A DNA stretch of 25,466 nt from Methanosarcinaceae archaeon (lineage in GTDB: Archaea; Halobacteriota; Methanosarcinia; Methanosarcinales; Methanosarcinaceae): assembly GCA_030655675.1 (NCBI GenBank), contig JAUSPM010000141.1, forward strand, positions 1-25,466. The letters run 5' to 3'. Numbering within the stretch: position 1 is the stretch's first letter; every line of letters begins with the position of its first letter. A program made the translations under genes and the position numbers. Of the stretch, positions 15,555-22,994 are shown in pieces. The notes beneath the pieces were generated by a model. That model saw only the letters and a program-made list of their open reading frames with translations. It was not told the DNA's origin and did not search any database.

Positions 15555-15692
15555 ATGAATGAAATTTTAGGTGCAATCTTTTTTGTAATTGGTATAATTG
15601 TGCTCGCATGGTTATGGTACATACCAAGAAATCAGTATACCGATGATGACGGCACTATTCAAACTACGTTGAAAGATTACGAGAAGAGATGA
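15555..15692 (+). CDS. 45-aa single-helix membrane protein
   Basis: The ATG at 15555 follows a GAAGGAATGA stretch, and the frame ends at TGA 15690-15692. The peptide starts MNEILGAIFFVIGIIVLAWL, one N-terminal membrane helix, then WYIPRNQYTDDDGTI and a charged tail ending KDYEKR. It lies 66 bp after the tadC-like gene on the same strand. Upstream, ATATGCATAT (15517-15526) and a TATA-like CATATATTG could be its own promoter. It is probably a small accessory subunit of the membrane machine. Family unknown. Confidence 0.55.
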   Translation: MNEILGAIFFVIGIIVLAWLWYIPRNQYTDDDGTIQTTLKDYEKR

Positions 15693-15706
15693 TCATATAT
15701 CAATAT

Positions 15707-15919
15707 TCATTCAATCGGTCGGGCCCACCCCAATCGACAACCATTTTTGATATTTTTCATAACAATATATCCTTCAGTTTCCGTTTCATCCAAATTAACG
15801 GCATCGCCTATGGATATCTGATCGACGCATTCAAATAACTGAATACCCCCGTCTTTTTTCCTTATTGTAGCAAGAGATGCTGCTACAGAGTAACCTAATA
15901 CTTCACCTATTTCATGCAT
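15707..15919 (-). CDS. Small beta-rich protein, unknown
   Basis: A 70-aa protein starting MHEIGEVLGYSVAASLATIR. Its short strand-turn pattern (GGIQLFECVDQISIGDAVNL, then GYIVMKNIKNGCRLGWARP) suggests a small beta-barrel, SH3-like fold. AGGTGG lies about 13 bases before the ATG, and a good promoter lies at 15981-16000. It follows the HerA-like gene on the same strand but has its own promoter. Its end converges on the 45-aa gene, 14 bp away. No function assigned. Confidence 0.6.
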   Translation of the reverse strand: MHEIGEVLGYSVAASLATIRKKDGGIQLFECVDQISIGDAVNLDETETEGYIVMKNIKNGCRLGWARPIE

Positions 15920-15980
15920 TTTTTATACGTACCACCTTAATAATCATTACCAATTCAAGTAGCCTCTGAAATATAGTAAA

Positions 15981-16000
15981 AATATATAAATATTTCGGAT
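15981..16000 (-). promoter_or_regulatory. BRE/TATA promoter of the 70-aa gene
   Basis: Read on the - strand: ATCCGAAATA then TTTATATATT, a purine-rich BRE-like element directly before a strong TATA box. Initiation is expected near 15958, about 40 nt before the ATG. Confidence 0.55.
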
Positions 16001-16019
16001 AAAAACACCTTTTTTTATG

Positions 16020-19000
16020 TCATCTTTTGATTTCTGCCACCTCAATCCGCGATAAAATATCCATTGTTTCAATATCGTTATTTCCAATCGAAATTAAATT
16101 ATTCATTTCAGCGCCAACCTGTTCCAATACACCTTTTAAACCTACAATAAGTATTTTCTTTGTTCCCACGTAATCCCTGCTGATAGTTAGGATTTTATTG
16201 ATAATATTTGTCGAATAATCATCCGAAATGTAAAAAATAAGAACTGCTTTCCCTTTCTTAATACCGTTTATAACTGTCAACCCGGTAATCGACCTTTTAC
16301 CATCCACAATTACATTTTCAATATCCAACACACTCAAATCCAGATCAAGTTCGATCTCAGGTTCACTATTATGAGAATCCACAGTGTCAGTGCTATCATT
16401 AAAATCCGGTCGTTTTTCAGCATCATGTGAAACAAAACCATCTTTTACCTTTATCATTCTACTATCCGAATCGTATTCAAGAACCCCCCATTCTATCAAT
16501 TTCAGGAACAGATCACCTATTATTTCACTGCTCCAGTCTTGGGGTGTATCTTCACTTTTCTTTAATGTTTTTACCATTGCCGATGCACATAAGAATTTAT
16601 CACCACATGATACCCGTCGCAGATGCTTCAATATTTCATGGATCAGTGCTACTTTATCGTAACCTCTGCCTATATCATTTTCATCCATATATCGCACAAC
16701 TTCACCAACAGATGCCATTGGATTTTGAAAATTTGAATTGATGATCCTTGTATTTTCATCCACACAATCGTTTTTTATGATCTCATCAAACCTGTTCTTG
16801 ATCTCGTGTGCCGATGTCACGCATAATTCAACACCGCCATAGGGTTTCCATTCAATACCTATTGATCGATAGTATTCTCTGGCAACCTCATTCAATCGTT
16901 CGTCCAGTATTGTTTTTCCCATTAAATTACGGACATTCTCATCAATTGTTTTCGGATCAATGACCCCACATGCTTCAAGTCGCTTATGATATATTTCATC
17001 CATTCGATCAAACTGGACCATATAAGGATATGAAAACGTGTTCGGATCTAAAATAAATGCCCTGCCCGGTTCCAATACAGTCATTATCTGAACCTGATCT
17101 TCATCAAGCATCATACTATCCATCAAAATCTTCTTATCTTTCCCCGACGCAACCCGGAAAGATATCTTTTTTGCCGTATTTAATATAGCATCGTCATACA
17201 ACGCCGAAGGTGACTGGTCAATCAGCATAACTCCGGTATCGTATGCTCGAACCTCCTTTAACAACTGAGAAACAACTTTGACAGAACTGTTCTCTTTACT
17301 ATTCATTTTAGAGATAGGAATATTCGGAAACAATCGATGTGCCTCTTCAATTATAATTTGATGTTTCAACTTTCCACTCTGTGTCCCATTTATCTCAAGC
17401 CACTCAAAGCATGAACTCAACAATACTGCAGTAACGAAATTCTTCATTTGCTCATCCTTGATCCAACTCAAATTAACAATGATATTGGTATTAAGCAAAT
17501 ACTGTGGTGTAAGCCCATCCTTTACATCGAAACAATGTCCGATCGATCCTTTTGTAAATGGTTTTAATTTTCGGATTAGAGCTTGCTTTAACCACTCAAA
17601 TGCCTGCCCCGGTTGCATCGGGTCTTCGTGTTCTGATATTAAATTCAAAAACTCCGAAAATGTTGGATTCTCGTAATTCTCATAAAGCGAATACAACACA
17701 TCAACTAAAACAGATGCCTGGGGTGTAGAGAGATCATTACCAAATGCAATTGAAAAAGAATTGATTATTCCTTGTATATGTGAATCCACGCTCACATTTC
17801 CAGGCACAGTAAATGGATTGAAAAGAAGGGATACGGCGCTTTCGGGATTGGACAGTGATATTACTTTATGCTGTGATTCAATGTCGATCCCATGTGCAGA
17901 GAAATCATACAAACCCGCCAGGTTCTTCCATTCACCTTTGGTAGGTTCAATTACAAATACGGAAACACCTGCGTTGATGAGCGCATCTGTGATCATAAAA
18001 CTTCCATTTGTTTTCCCGGTATTCGTTGCGCCGACTATCAATGTATGTTCCGGTTTCATCTTTAATATAGCATTGTAAGACGTCGTTTCAACATTTCCAA
18101 TAACCACATCATATTTTGACTCTGTTTCGTCACTGTGAGCAAATATGTGGCGTGGCGGTACTGTAAATTCAACACTTTGTTTTTTAAGAACAAGATTTCC
18201 ACCATTTAACTCGATCATTTTGGCAATTGTGGCAACTGATCCTATAGGATACGTTCCATCCATTAACTGTCCTGTTGAAATGTACTGTAACATCCGTTTT
18301 TCAGAATCGATATTTGTATCACATGATGTAATTGCATTTGGTAACATTTTGAGAATAGATTCAATTTCAGGTACATCCGGTTCATCAACAAATATGATAA
18401 CCTCATAAACAAACACCAGCCGATTATTCAATATATCCTCTTCCTGGTTTTGAAGAAGTGTATATGGTCCAAATGACCCGAAATGAAGTTCACTTGTTGT
18501 AGTCCGCTGATCAAAAACAAGACCATCAACCTGCTGCATATTTTGTGAATCGAGATCTTTTCTAAACAGATGAATTCGCCTATGTAAATTTTCTTTTAGA
18601 TCGATCAACTCCAAATCATCAACCCTTCTCACTCGTATCATGAAATCGGGTTTCGCTTGTGATTGCCCCAACTGTTCAGCCATGTACATCGTAGCGTTGG
18701 TAATAAATTCGTCCCGCATCTCAGACATCATCTCTTGATTGATCTTGGCAGGACCTGACAGGTTTGTATATTGAAATTGAGGTGTGGATCGTAGAACAAC
18801 AGCACTGTTATGTGTTGAACGGTCAGGTGACTCCGTATGGAACAAAATGTTGTGTCGTGAAAGGATCAAAACCGCTTCTGCAGTCCAATCATCATCAAAA
18901 GAAAGAATACTAAACGATTCGTTTTTAAAATTCATCCGGACAATGATATTGTCTGCATGAGCCAACAACTGGGATAAAAGTGAGATTTTACTTAGATTCG

Positions 19001-19085
19001 AAGGTACGGTTTTTATGATTATTTCGCCTGTCGGAACAGGCATTTTAAGTTCAGTTCTGATCCAATTGAATATATTTTTCAGCAC
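16020..19085 (-). CDS. HerA/VirB4-like ATPase
   Basis: A 1021-aa ATPase of the HerA/FtsK/VirB4 superfamily, whose members pump DNA or power conjugation and secretion. Walker A is GATNTGKT (352-359), Walker B is IIIEEAHRLF (E580, E581), and VMLIDQSPSAL is a sensor-like strand. The strand IGNVETTSYNAILKM before Walker A is typical of HerA/VirB4 proteins. The roughly 350-residue N-terminal part is long, as in VirB4 and the archaeal DNA-import ATPase CedB. After the motor comes a winged-helix-like segment (about 780-870), an acidic linker, and a small alpha/beta C-terminal domain with KKILIVGLKGVLEQVG. No membrane helix is seen. It starts at GTG with AGGTGG seven bases upstream. The family is clear; the substrate (DNA or protein) is inferred. 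Confidence 0.88.
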   Translation of the reverse strand: MLKNIFNWIRTELKMPVPTGEIIIKTVPSNLSKISLLSQLLAHADNIIVRMNFKNESFSILSFDDDWTAEAVLILSRHNILFHTESPDRSTHNSAVVLRSTPQFQYTNLSGPAKINQEMMSEMRDEFITNATMYMAEQLGQSQAKPDFMIRVRRVDDLELIDLKENLHRRIHLFRKDLDSQNMQQVDGLVFDQRTTTSELHFGSFGPYTLLQNQEEDILNNRLVFVYEVIIFVDEPDVPEIESILKMLPNAITSCDTNIDSEKRMLQYISTGQLMDGTYPIGSVATIAKMIELNGGNLVLKKQSVEFTVPPRHIFAHSDETESKYDVVIGNVETTSYNAILKMKPEHTLIVGATNTGKTNGSFMITDALINAGVSVFVIEPTKGEWKNLAGLYDFSAHGIDIESQHKVISLSNPESAVSLLFNPFTVPGNVSVDSHIQGIINSFSIAFGNDLSTPQASVLVDVLYSLYENYENPTFSEFLNLISEHEDPMQPGQAFEWLKQALIRKLKPFTKGSIGHCFDVKDGLTPQYLLNTNIIVNLSWIKDEQMKNFVTAVLLSSCFEWLEINGTQSGKLKHQIIIEEAHRLFPNIPISKMNSKENSSVKVVSQLLKEVRAYDTGVMLIDQSPSALYDDAILNTAKKISFRVASGKDKKILMDSMMLDEDQVQIMTVLEPGRAFILDPNTFSYPYMVQFDRMDEIYHKRLEACGVIDPKTIDENVRNLMGKTILDERLNEVAREYYRSIGIEWKPYGGVELCVTSAHEIKNRFDEIIKNDCVDENTRIINSNFQNPMASVGEVVRYMDENDIGRGYDKVALIHEILKHLRRVSCGDKFLCASAMVKTLKKSEDTPQDWSSEIIGDLFLKLIEWGVLEYDSDSRMIKVKDGFVSHDAEKRPDFNDSTDTVDSHNSEPEIELDLDLSVLDIENVIVDGKRSITGLTVINGIKKGKAVLIFYISDDYSTNIINKILTISRDYVGTKKILIVGLKGVLEQVGAEMNNLISIGNNDIETMDILSRIEVAEIKR

Positions 19086-19108
19086 AAATGTTCCACCTTA
19101 AATTATTG

Positions 19109-19166
19109 CCATAATATTTTAACCTGTTTTTCAATTTATAAGTATTTATTTTAACCATAATATTTT
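19109..19166 (-). promoter_or_regulatory. HerA-like gene promoter with flanking 12-bp repeats
   Basis: On the - strand a TATA box, TACTTATAAA, covers 19134-19143. The 12-mer CCATAATATTTT occurs at 19109-19120 and again at 19155-19166, on either side of it. Both copies also adjoin TTTTAACC, so the shared unit is longer. Two such sites around a TATA box suggest regulator binding. Confidence 0.45.
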
Positions 19167-19183
19167 ATTGTACTTCCCTTAAT

Positions 19184-19804
19184 TCAAATGCCAAACTGTT
19201 GCAACGCCCCTTCAAAATAAATAAAAACCCGTATCGCGATATTTTGTACATAAGGTATTGTTATAATATACAAAGATAGGAGAATCCCAAATGTTGTTGT
19301 CTGTATCGGTCGCCAGTATAATCTGATCTCCGGCTCGGGTGTCAAATTCGTTGTAGTGTGTATTTTTTTAGAGATCGGATAATATAATCTGCATGGGTGT
19401 CCGGTTCCGTACATCAGAGCGGTTTTAATCCAGCGCGTGACAAATGTTCCTGTCAGGATACCGTATACCAATCTTTCAGACGGAAACATCAGATACACAA
19501 TACTTGTCAGCAAAATAGATACAATAATGCCAATAATATACGATTCTTCCTTGCTTACGGCATTTTCATAATGTGGTCTTTGTCCCCTGTAACGAACTTT
19601 TTCATATAAACTCGTCCCGATCTTAAAGAAAAATAGAAATTTCCCTGCGATTATGCATGATAACGGGATCAATATTAATCCAATAAATCGTAAAGACGCA
19701 TAAAAATCAATCATTCTTTCCGTGTACATGAAACTGTAAAACAGATACACTATAGTTCCGACTAATGTTCCTGTATAGATTGCTAAATTTTGCTGAGAGC
19801 GCAT
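19184..19804 (-). CDS. Polytopic membrane protein, about 4 helices
   Basis: A 206-aa protein with hydrophobic segments at about 7-26, 36-60, 90-120 and 168-190, and a basic loop YEKVRYRGQRPHYEN between the second and third. The start is ATG with a GGGG run five bases before it. It precedes the HerA-like gene on the same strand by 98 bp and is divergent from the pilus-like operon. In archaeal DNA-import (Ced/Ted) and bacterial T4SS systems a polytopic protein accompanies the HerA/VirB4 ATPase. This could be such a channel component, but I see no family motif, so that is inference. Confidence 0.7.
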   Translation of the reverse strand: MRSQQNLAIYTGTLVGTIVYLFYSFMYTERMIDFYASLRFIGLILIPLSCIIAGKFLFFFKIGTSLYEKVRYRGQRPHYENAVSKEESYIIGIIVSILLTSIVYLMFPSERLVYGILTGTFVTRWIKTALMYGTGHPCRLYYPISKKIHTTTNLTPEPEIRLYWRPIQTTTFGILLSLYIITIPYVQNIAIRVFIYFEGALQQFGI

Positions 19805-19842
19805 AGTATCCCCTGTGGATTATTTTTCAGTTATTTCAACAA

Positions 19843-19865
19843 AACTTAAATAGGAATATTAAGTT
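19843..19865. promoter_or_regulatory. Divergent promoter built on an inverted repeat
   Basis: AACTTAA-nine bases-TTAAGTT is a perfect 7-bp inverted repeat between two divergent operons. CTTAAATA (19845-19852) works as a TATA box for the + operon, placing the start a few bases before the ATG at 19878. That gene has no Shine-Dalgarno site, so its mRNA is probably nearly leaderless. The mirror half can serve the - strand gene. Confidence 0.5.
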
Positions 19866-19877
19866 AAAAGTCTAACG

Positions 19878-20054
19878 ATGGCATTACGTGAATCAACTAA
19901 TCTATTAATTGACATGTTCGAAGAAACAGTAAATATCGCGTTCTTCTTAACTGTAGCAATGAAGATCATCGATATCATGCCTGTTATGGGATGGATGTAC
20001 ATCTCCGCAGCACCGCAAAAACTCATTAAATTCGTATTGGAGAGCGTGATATAA
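19878..20054 (+). CDS. 58-aa small membrane protein
   Basis: ATG at 19878, TAA at 20052-20054. The peptide begins MALRESTNLLIDMFEETVNI and has one weak hydrophobic stretch, AFFLTVAMKIIDIMPVMGWM, before the C-terminal KLIKFVLESVI. It is the first gene of the pilus-like operon and is probably translated from a near-leaderless mRNA. Size and position fit a pilin-sized or accessory membrane subunit. The family is not recognised. Its end, GTGATATAA, carries a GTGAT Shine-Dalgarno for the next gene. Confidence 0.6.
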   Translation: MALRESTNLLIDMFEETVNIAFFLTVAMKIIDIMPVMGWMYISAAPQKLIKFVLESVI

Positions 20055-20321
20055 TTGGTCCTCATTACAGGAATGAAATGGATATTCGATACTGCCGGAA
20101 GGCTTGCCCTTTTAGCAATAACAATATCCTTTTTAATTAGTTATGCGTATAAGATGATCGCCTATGCACTTGCAGTTCAGGCATATTCCATCATTAATCC
20201 ACTTGGGATCGATCCTCAGATAATGGGGTATAGTGTGCCAATCCTGAACCATTTCCATCTAAAAGGTGTGGATGCTGCACAGCAGATCCTGTCAGTGTTC
20301 AAAGACTCTCCATGGTGGTGA
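20055..20321 (+). CDS. 88-aa small membrane protein
   Basis: I place the start at the TTG at 20055, directly after the preceding TAA, with GTGAT (20046-20050) four bases upstream. The same GTGATATAA-start junction recurs at 21658-21667, which supports it. The ATG at 20073 is the alternative and has no ribosome binding site. A membrane helix (RLALLAITISFLISYAYKM) continues into a second hydrophobic stretch, IAYALAVQAYSII. A polar tail ends KDSPWW. Small proteins with one or two helices beside HerA-type ATPases recall the CedA1/VirB2-like pilins of archaeal DNA-transfer systems; that link is inference. Confidence 0.65.
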   Translation: MVLITGMKWIFDTAGRLALLAITISFLISYAYKMIAYALAVQAYSIINPLGIDPQIMGYSVPILNHFHLKGVDAAQQILSVFKDSPWW

Positions 20322-20323
20322 AA

Positions 20324-20536
20324 ATGTACTCAGCAAGAACCAATCACTCCAAAATATCTGTACTCGACATTTATAATGACCTCATTTCACTGACATATCC
20401 CATCATAATGATAGCAGCAGGTGCAGCAACCTACAAGATCATAATCGATTCAACCCAAATTGCATACAGTAGTCTCAATACACAAATTTCCAATATGGGT
20501 ACAACACTGACAAATTTACTTACAGAAACAATGTGA
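20324..20536 (+). CDS. 71-aa small membrane protein
   Basis: GGTG at 20314-20317 lies six bases before the ATG at 20324, so I prefer this start over the in-frame ATG at 20312, which lies before the previous stop. The protein begins MYSARTNHSKISVLDIYNDL, has one membrane helix (LISLTYPIIMIAAGAATYKI), then a Ser/Thr/Gln-rich amphipathic tail. It starts two bases after the preceding stop. Pilin-sized. Family unknown. Confidence 0.65.
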   Translation: MYSARTNHSKISVLDIYNDLISLTYPIIMIAAGAATYKIIIDSTQIAYSSLNTQISNMGTTLTNLLTETM

Positions 20537-20542
20537 TAACAA

Positions 20543-21124
20543 ATGCCAATGCAAAAAGTCGTAATGCTTGCAGTCGATCTGTTATTGATAGCGGGTCTGT
20601 TCGGAATGGCAGGGTATTATTACACTACCAACGAATTATCTGCAGGATCGTGGTATATCATCCAGTATGATGTCGATACAGTAGCCACTGCAATCCAAAC
20701 AGCATCGACTGGGAATGGAATCGTCGGTATGACATTGACACTTCCTCCGCATTCGTATCTGACATTGTACAATGACAATAATATAAATCCGAGTTATGCA
20801 ATGGTAACAGGCCAACTCTTAAACAGCCAGAAATCTCTTGAATGGGTAATTGCAAATACTGTGATCGAAGGGATAAAAAAATATAATACACTTGGATATG
20901 TACAGGGACCAATGGTTGCAGGTCTTGCATCTGTGTTCAAGCATATAGTTGAACAAAGTGTCGTTGTATCCCATACTCAATTAACATCACCGGCAATCTG
21001 TTTCACACTTGACAATTCACTTTCGGATAATTCAAAACAATTCAATTTGACACTTGATGGTACGCAAAAAGTTGCATATTTTAGCACTTATAATGTACCG
21101 GTCGTCGTCGTCACAATCGAATAG
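20543..21124 (+). CDS. Membrane-anchored extracytoplasmic protein (193 aa)
   Basis: The N-terminus MPMQKVVMLAVDLLLIAGLF is an uncleaved signal anchor. It is followed by an outside domain of about 165 residues, beta-rich at the end, with SPAICFTLDN and a C-terminal VPVVVVTIE strand. The ATG has GTGAT (20533-20537) five bases upstream, overlapping the previous stop. It is the first of four consecutive genes with this architecture (one N-terminal helix plus exodomain), which resembles minor pilins or TadE/TadG-like subunits. I see no class III pilin cleavage motif. Confidence 0.7.
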   Translation: MPMQKVVMLAVDLLLIAGLFGMAGYYYTTNELSAGSWYIIQYDVDTVATAIQTASTGNGIVGMTLTLPPHSYLTLYNDNNINPSYAMVTGQLLNSQKSLEWVIANTVIEGIKKYNTLGYVQGPMVAGLASVFKHIVEQSVVVSHTQLTSPAICFTLDNSLSDNSKQFNLTLDGTQKVAYFSTYNVPVVVVTIE

Positions 21125-21132
21125 GCAACAAG

Positions 21133-21666
21133 ATGATAGAAGAAGTAAACCGCCAGTCCACAATGATGTGGATGTACGTGATCGTAGTACTGATCGTAAT
21201 AATGATCGTTGGAGCATATGAGATCACAATGTCTACTCCAATTGGTTTAACTCAGGCATCAATTGATGCAAATTTTGCATCAAAAGCCATATTGAAAGGT
21301 GGAATAACACATACTGCGGCCATTGTAGCCATGCCAAAGCTTGCAGGTATAAACAAATATACAGTTGAATATGGTACTTTTCCGGGCGGAATTGTTGTCG
21401 GGAATGATACACGAGAATATCGATACAGGGTTAAAATCGATGGACTTGGACTTACAGAAGATTCGGGAACAATGTACTTCCCTTATGCCATCCCATTGGA
21501 TACATTCGCCCCTTCAATTGGAACAATACGAAGTGGTACTGTTAAAGTCATCTATTTTGGAAATGCCTATGACACACATTCATATCCTGTCGCAGCAATT
21601 CGAAGTTTAAGTCCTGGCTTTAGAGGTCCTTTCAATCAAATAATTGACTTTGAGCATGTGATATAA
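21133..21666 (+). CDS. Membrane-anchored extracytoplasmic protein (177 aa)
   Basis: One helix (MMWMYVIVVLIVIMIVGAYE, about 11-30) leads into a 145-residue exodomain with alternating strands, such as KYTVEYGTFPGGIVV, YRYRVKIDGLGL and GTVKVIYFG. The cytoplasmic N-terminus is short and charged (MIEEVNRQS). It starts eight bases after the previous stop with a weak AGG site. It ends HVI in GTGATATAA, which carries the Shine-Dalgarno for the next gene. Probably an exposed subunit of the same machine; no family recognised. Confidence 0.7.
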   Translation: MIEEVNRQSTMMWMYVIVVLIVIMIVGAYEITMSTPIGLTQASIDANFASKAILKGGITHTAAIVAMPKLAGINKYTVEYGTFPGGIVVGNDTREYRYRVKIDGLGLTEDSGTMYFPYAIPLDTFAPSIGTIRSGTVKVIYFGNAYDTHSYPVAAIRSLSPGFRGPFNQIIDFEHVI

Positions 21667-22479
21667 ATGAGACTAATAGCATATTTGATATCCCTGATAT
21701 TCATTGGAATACTGATAGCAGCAACTACAATGGCATATACAACATTGCTCTTAAACGGAGAACGCAGCGGTTTTCAACAGGCTGCCACTGTACTTGATAC
21801 AGGTATTGTAGCAGATTATGTTGCTACTGAAGTAATGGCATTCAGTGATGGAACATTATCAGGCAATTCTCCAATCATAAATACAGTGTATATGGTCAGT
21901 GCACGGGACAAAGATGGAAGTGGTCTGATCGATTTTGAGGATCGGGTAGCTGCGATAAATTCCGGCATGTTCAACATAGATTCATCTGATATAACGATTA
22001 AACTCAATGATCCGGATAAAACATCCATCTCAAGTATTTCCCAATCAATCAAATATTCAGCATCGACCACAAAGAAATGGGAAGAGGAAAGAACCGGTAT
22101 ATTGTGGTTTAGACAAATATCCCTGGATAACCTCTTAGCCAGGATCGGACTTAACTCAAACAGTTTAGTTGGTACATTTAGTGCTTGTTTTAGTGCAATA
22201 GAATGGTTATGGGATTACTTTACCTCAAGTGGACAGGACGCTGTCATTGGGCTTGAAAGCCTGTCCGGTGTGACCTATGGACTCCCCTTTTCATCAACGC
22301 CGGCAGTTATCAAAAACGCCAATATTGTGTATACGATCCCTGTTGTCATAAGTGAAGCGAATACAACAGTCTATGATTCTACTGCTGCACAGCTACAAGT
22401 ACTGAAACTGGATTCATTCATAACATTTTATGATGTAAAAGAATATATCTCGGCCGTATCGACAGAATGGGAGAATTGA
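21667..22479 (+). CDS. Membrane-anchored extracytoplasmic protein (270 aa)
   Basis: It starts directly after the preceding TAA, with GTGAT four bases upstream. The N-terminus MRLIAYLISLIFIGILIAAT is a membrane anchor with a pilin-like long hydrophobic helix running into TMAYTTLLL. The exodomain has an acidic DKDGSGLIDFEDR loop (about 80-92) that looks like a calcium-binding EF-hand/dockerin-type segment, and later an amphipathic stretch SAIEWLWDYF. Third of the four anchored exoproteins. Ca2+ binding is inferred from residue pattern only. Confidence 0.7.
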   Translation: MRLIAYLISLIFIGILIAATTMAYTTLLLNGERSGFQQAATVLDTGIVADYVATEVMAFSDGTLSGNSPIINTVYMVSARDKDGSGLIDFEDRVAAINSGMFNIDSSDITIKLNDPDKTSISSISQSIKYSASTTKKWEEERTGILWFRQISLDNLLARIGLNSNSLVGTFSACFSAIEWLWDYFTSSGQDAVIGLESLSGVTYGLPFSSTPAVIKNANIVYTIPVVISEANTTVYDSTAAQLQVLKLDSFITFYDVKEYISAVSTEWEN

Positions 22480-22481
22480 TC

Positions 22482-22979
22482 ATGTTCACTAAAAAAGTAA
22501 AACAGGCATTTGGAGAATACACACCCGCATTTGATGCGCTGTTGAGTATCACAATACTATCAATAATTACAATTGGTGTTCTTTCAGTTCCATCGGCGGA
22601 TTCGTATATGCAAGATGTTCATATCGATATACTTACAGTACAGGCACGCCAGATTGCCGTTCCTGAAACACTACTCAATTATCCTGATCTGGGAGTATTA
22701 TATGAACTTGGAAAATACGATATCGGTTCGACTCCTGCATATCGCTCAAATTTTCGAGACGGCGTCATATCCGGTTCAAGATCATTCTTGATCGATAACG
22801 ATAAACTTGCAATCTCACCCGATATTGCACAACAATATGAGTTTTATGTTACTTTTCCACAAGATTACTCACCCCCACCAAACCTTGCCAATTCCCCGGG
22901 TGGTTATGGCCTATGCTGGATCATGCATCCTACAACAAACCCATCCAAACCACTAAATTATATCGTGATAAAACATTGA
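22482..22979 (+). CDS. Membrane-anchored extracytoplasmic protein (165 aa)
   Basis: I chose the ATG at 22482, which has GGGAG eight bases upstream and follows the previous stop by two bases; the in-frame ATG at 22467 lies before that stop. The N-terminus is basic (MFTKKVKQAFGEYTPA) and precedes a helix FDALLSITILSIITIGV. KQAFG before this helix loosely recalls a type IV pilin leader, but the match is poor. The exodomain contains VHIDILTVQARQIAVPETLL and a Pro-rich YSPPPNL turn. Last of the four before the ATPase gene, which fits pilin-like subunits assembled by that ATPase. Confidence 0.65.
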   Translation: MFTKKVKQAFGEYTPAFDALLSITILSIITIGVLSVPSADSYMQDVHIDILTVQARQIAVPETLLNYPDLGVLYELGKYDIGSTPAYRSNFRDGVISGSRSFLIDNDKLAISPDIAQQYEFYVTFPQDYSPPPNLANSPGGYGLCWIMHPTTNPSKPLNYIVIKH

Positions 22980-22994
22980 TGCGGAGATTTAAAC

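Noticed and set aside
16427..16741. 104-codon + strand ORF inside the HerA-like gene
   Set aside because: It is a shadow frame of the long ATPase gene, with no ribosome binding site or domain.
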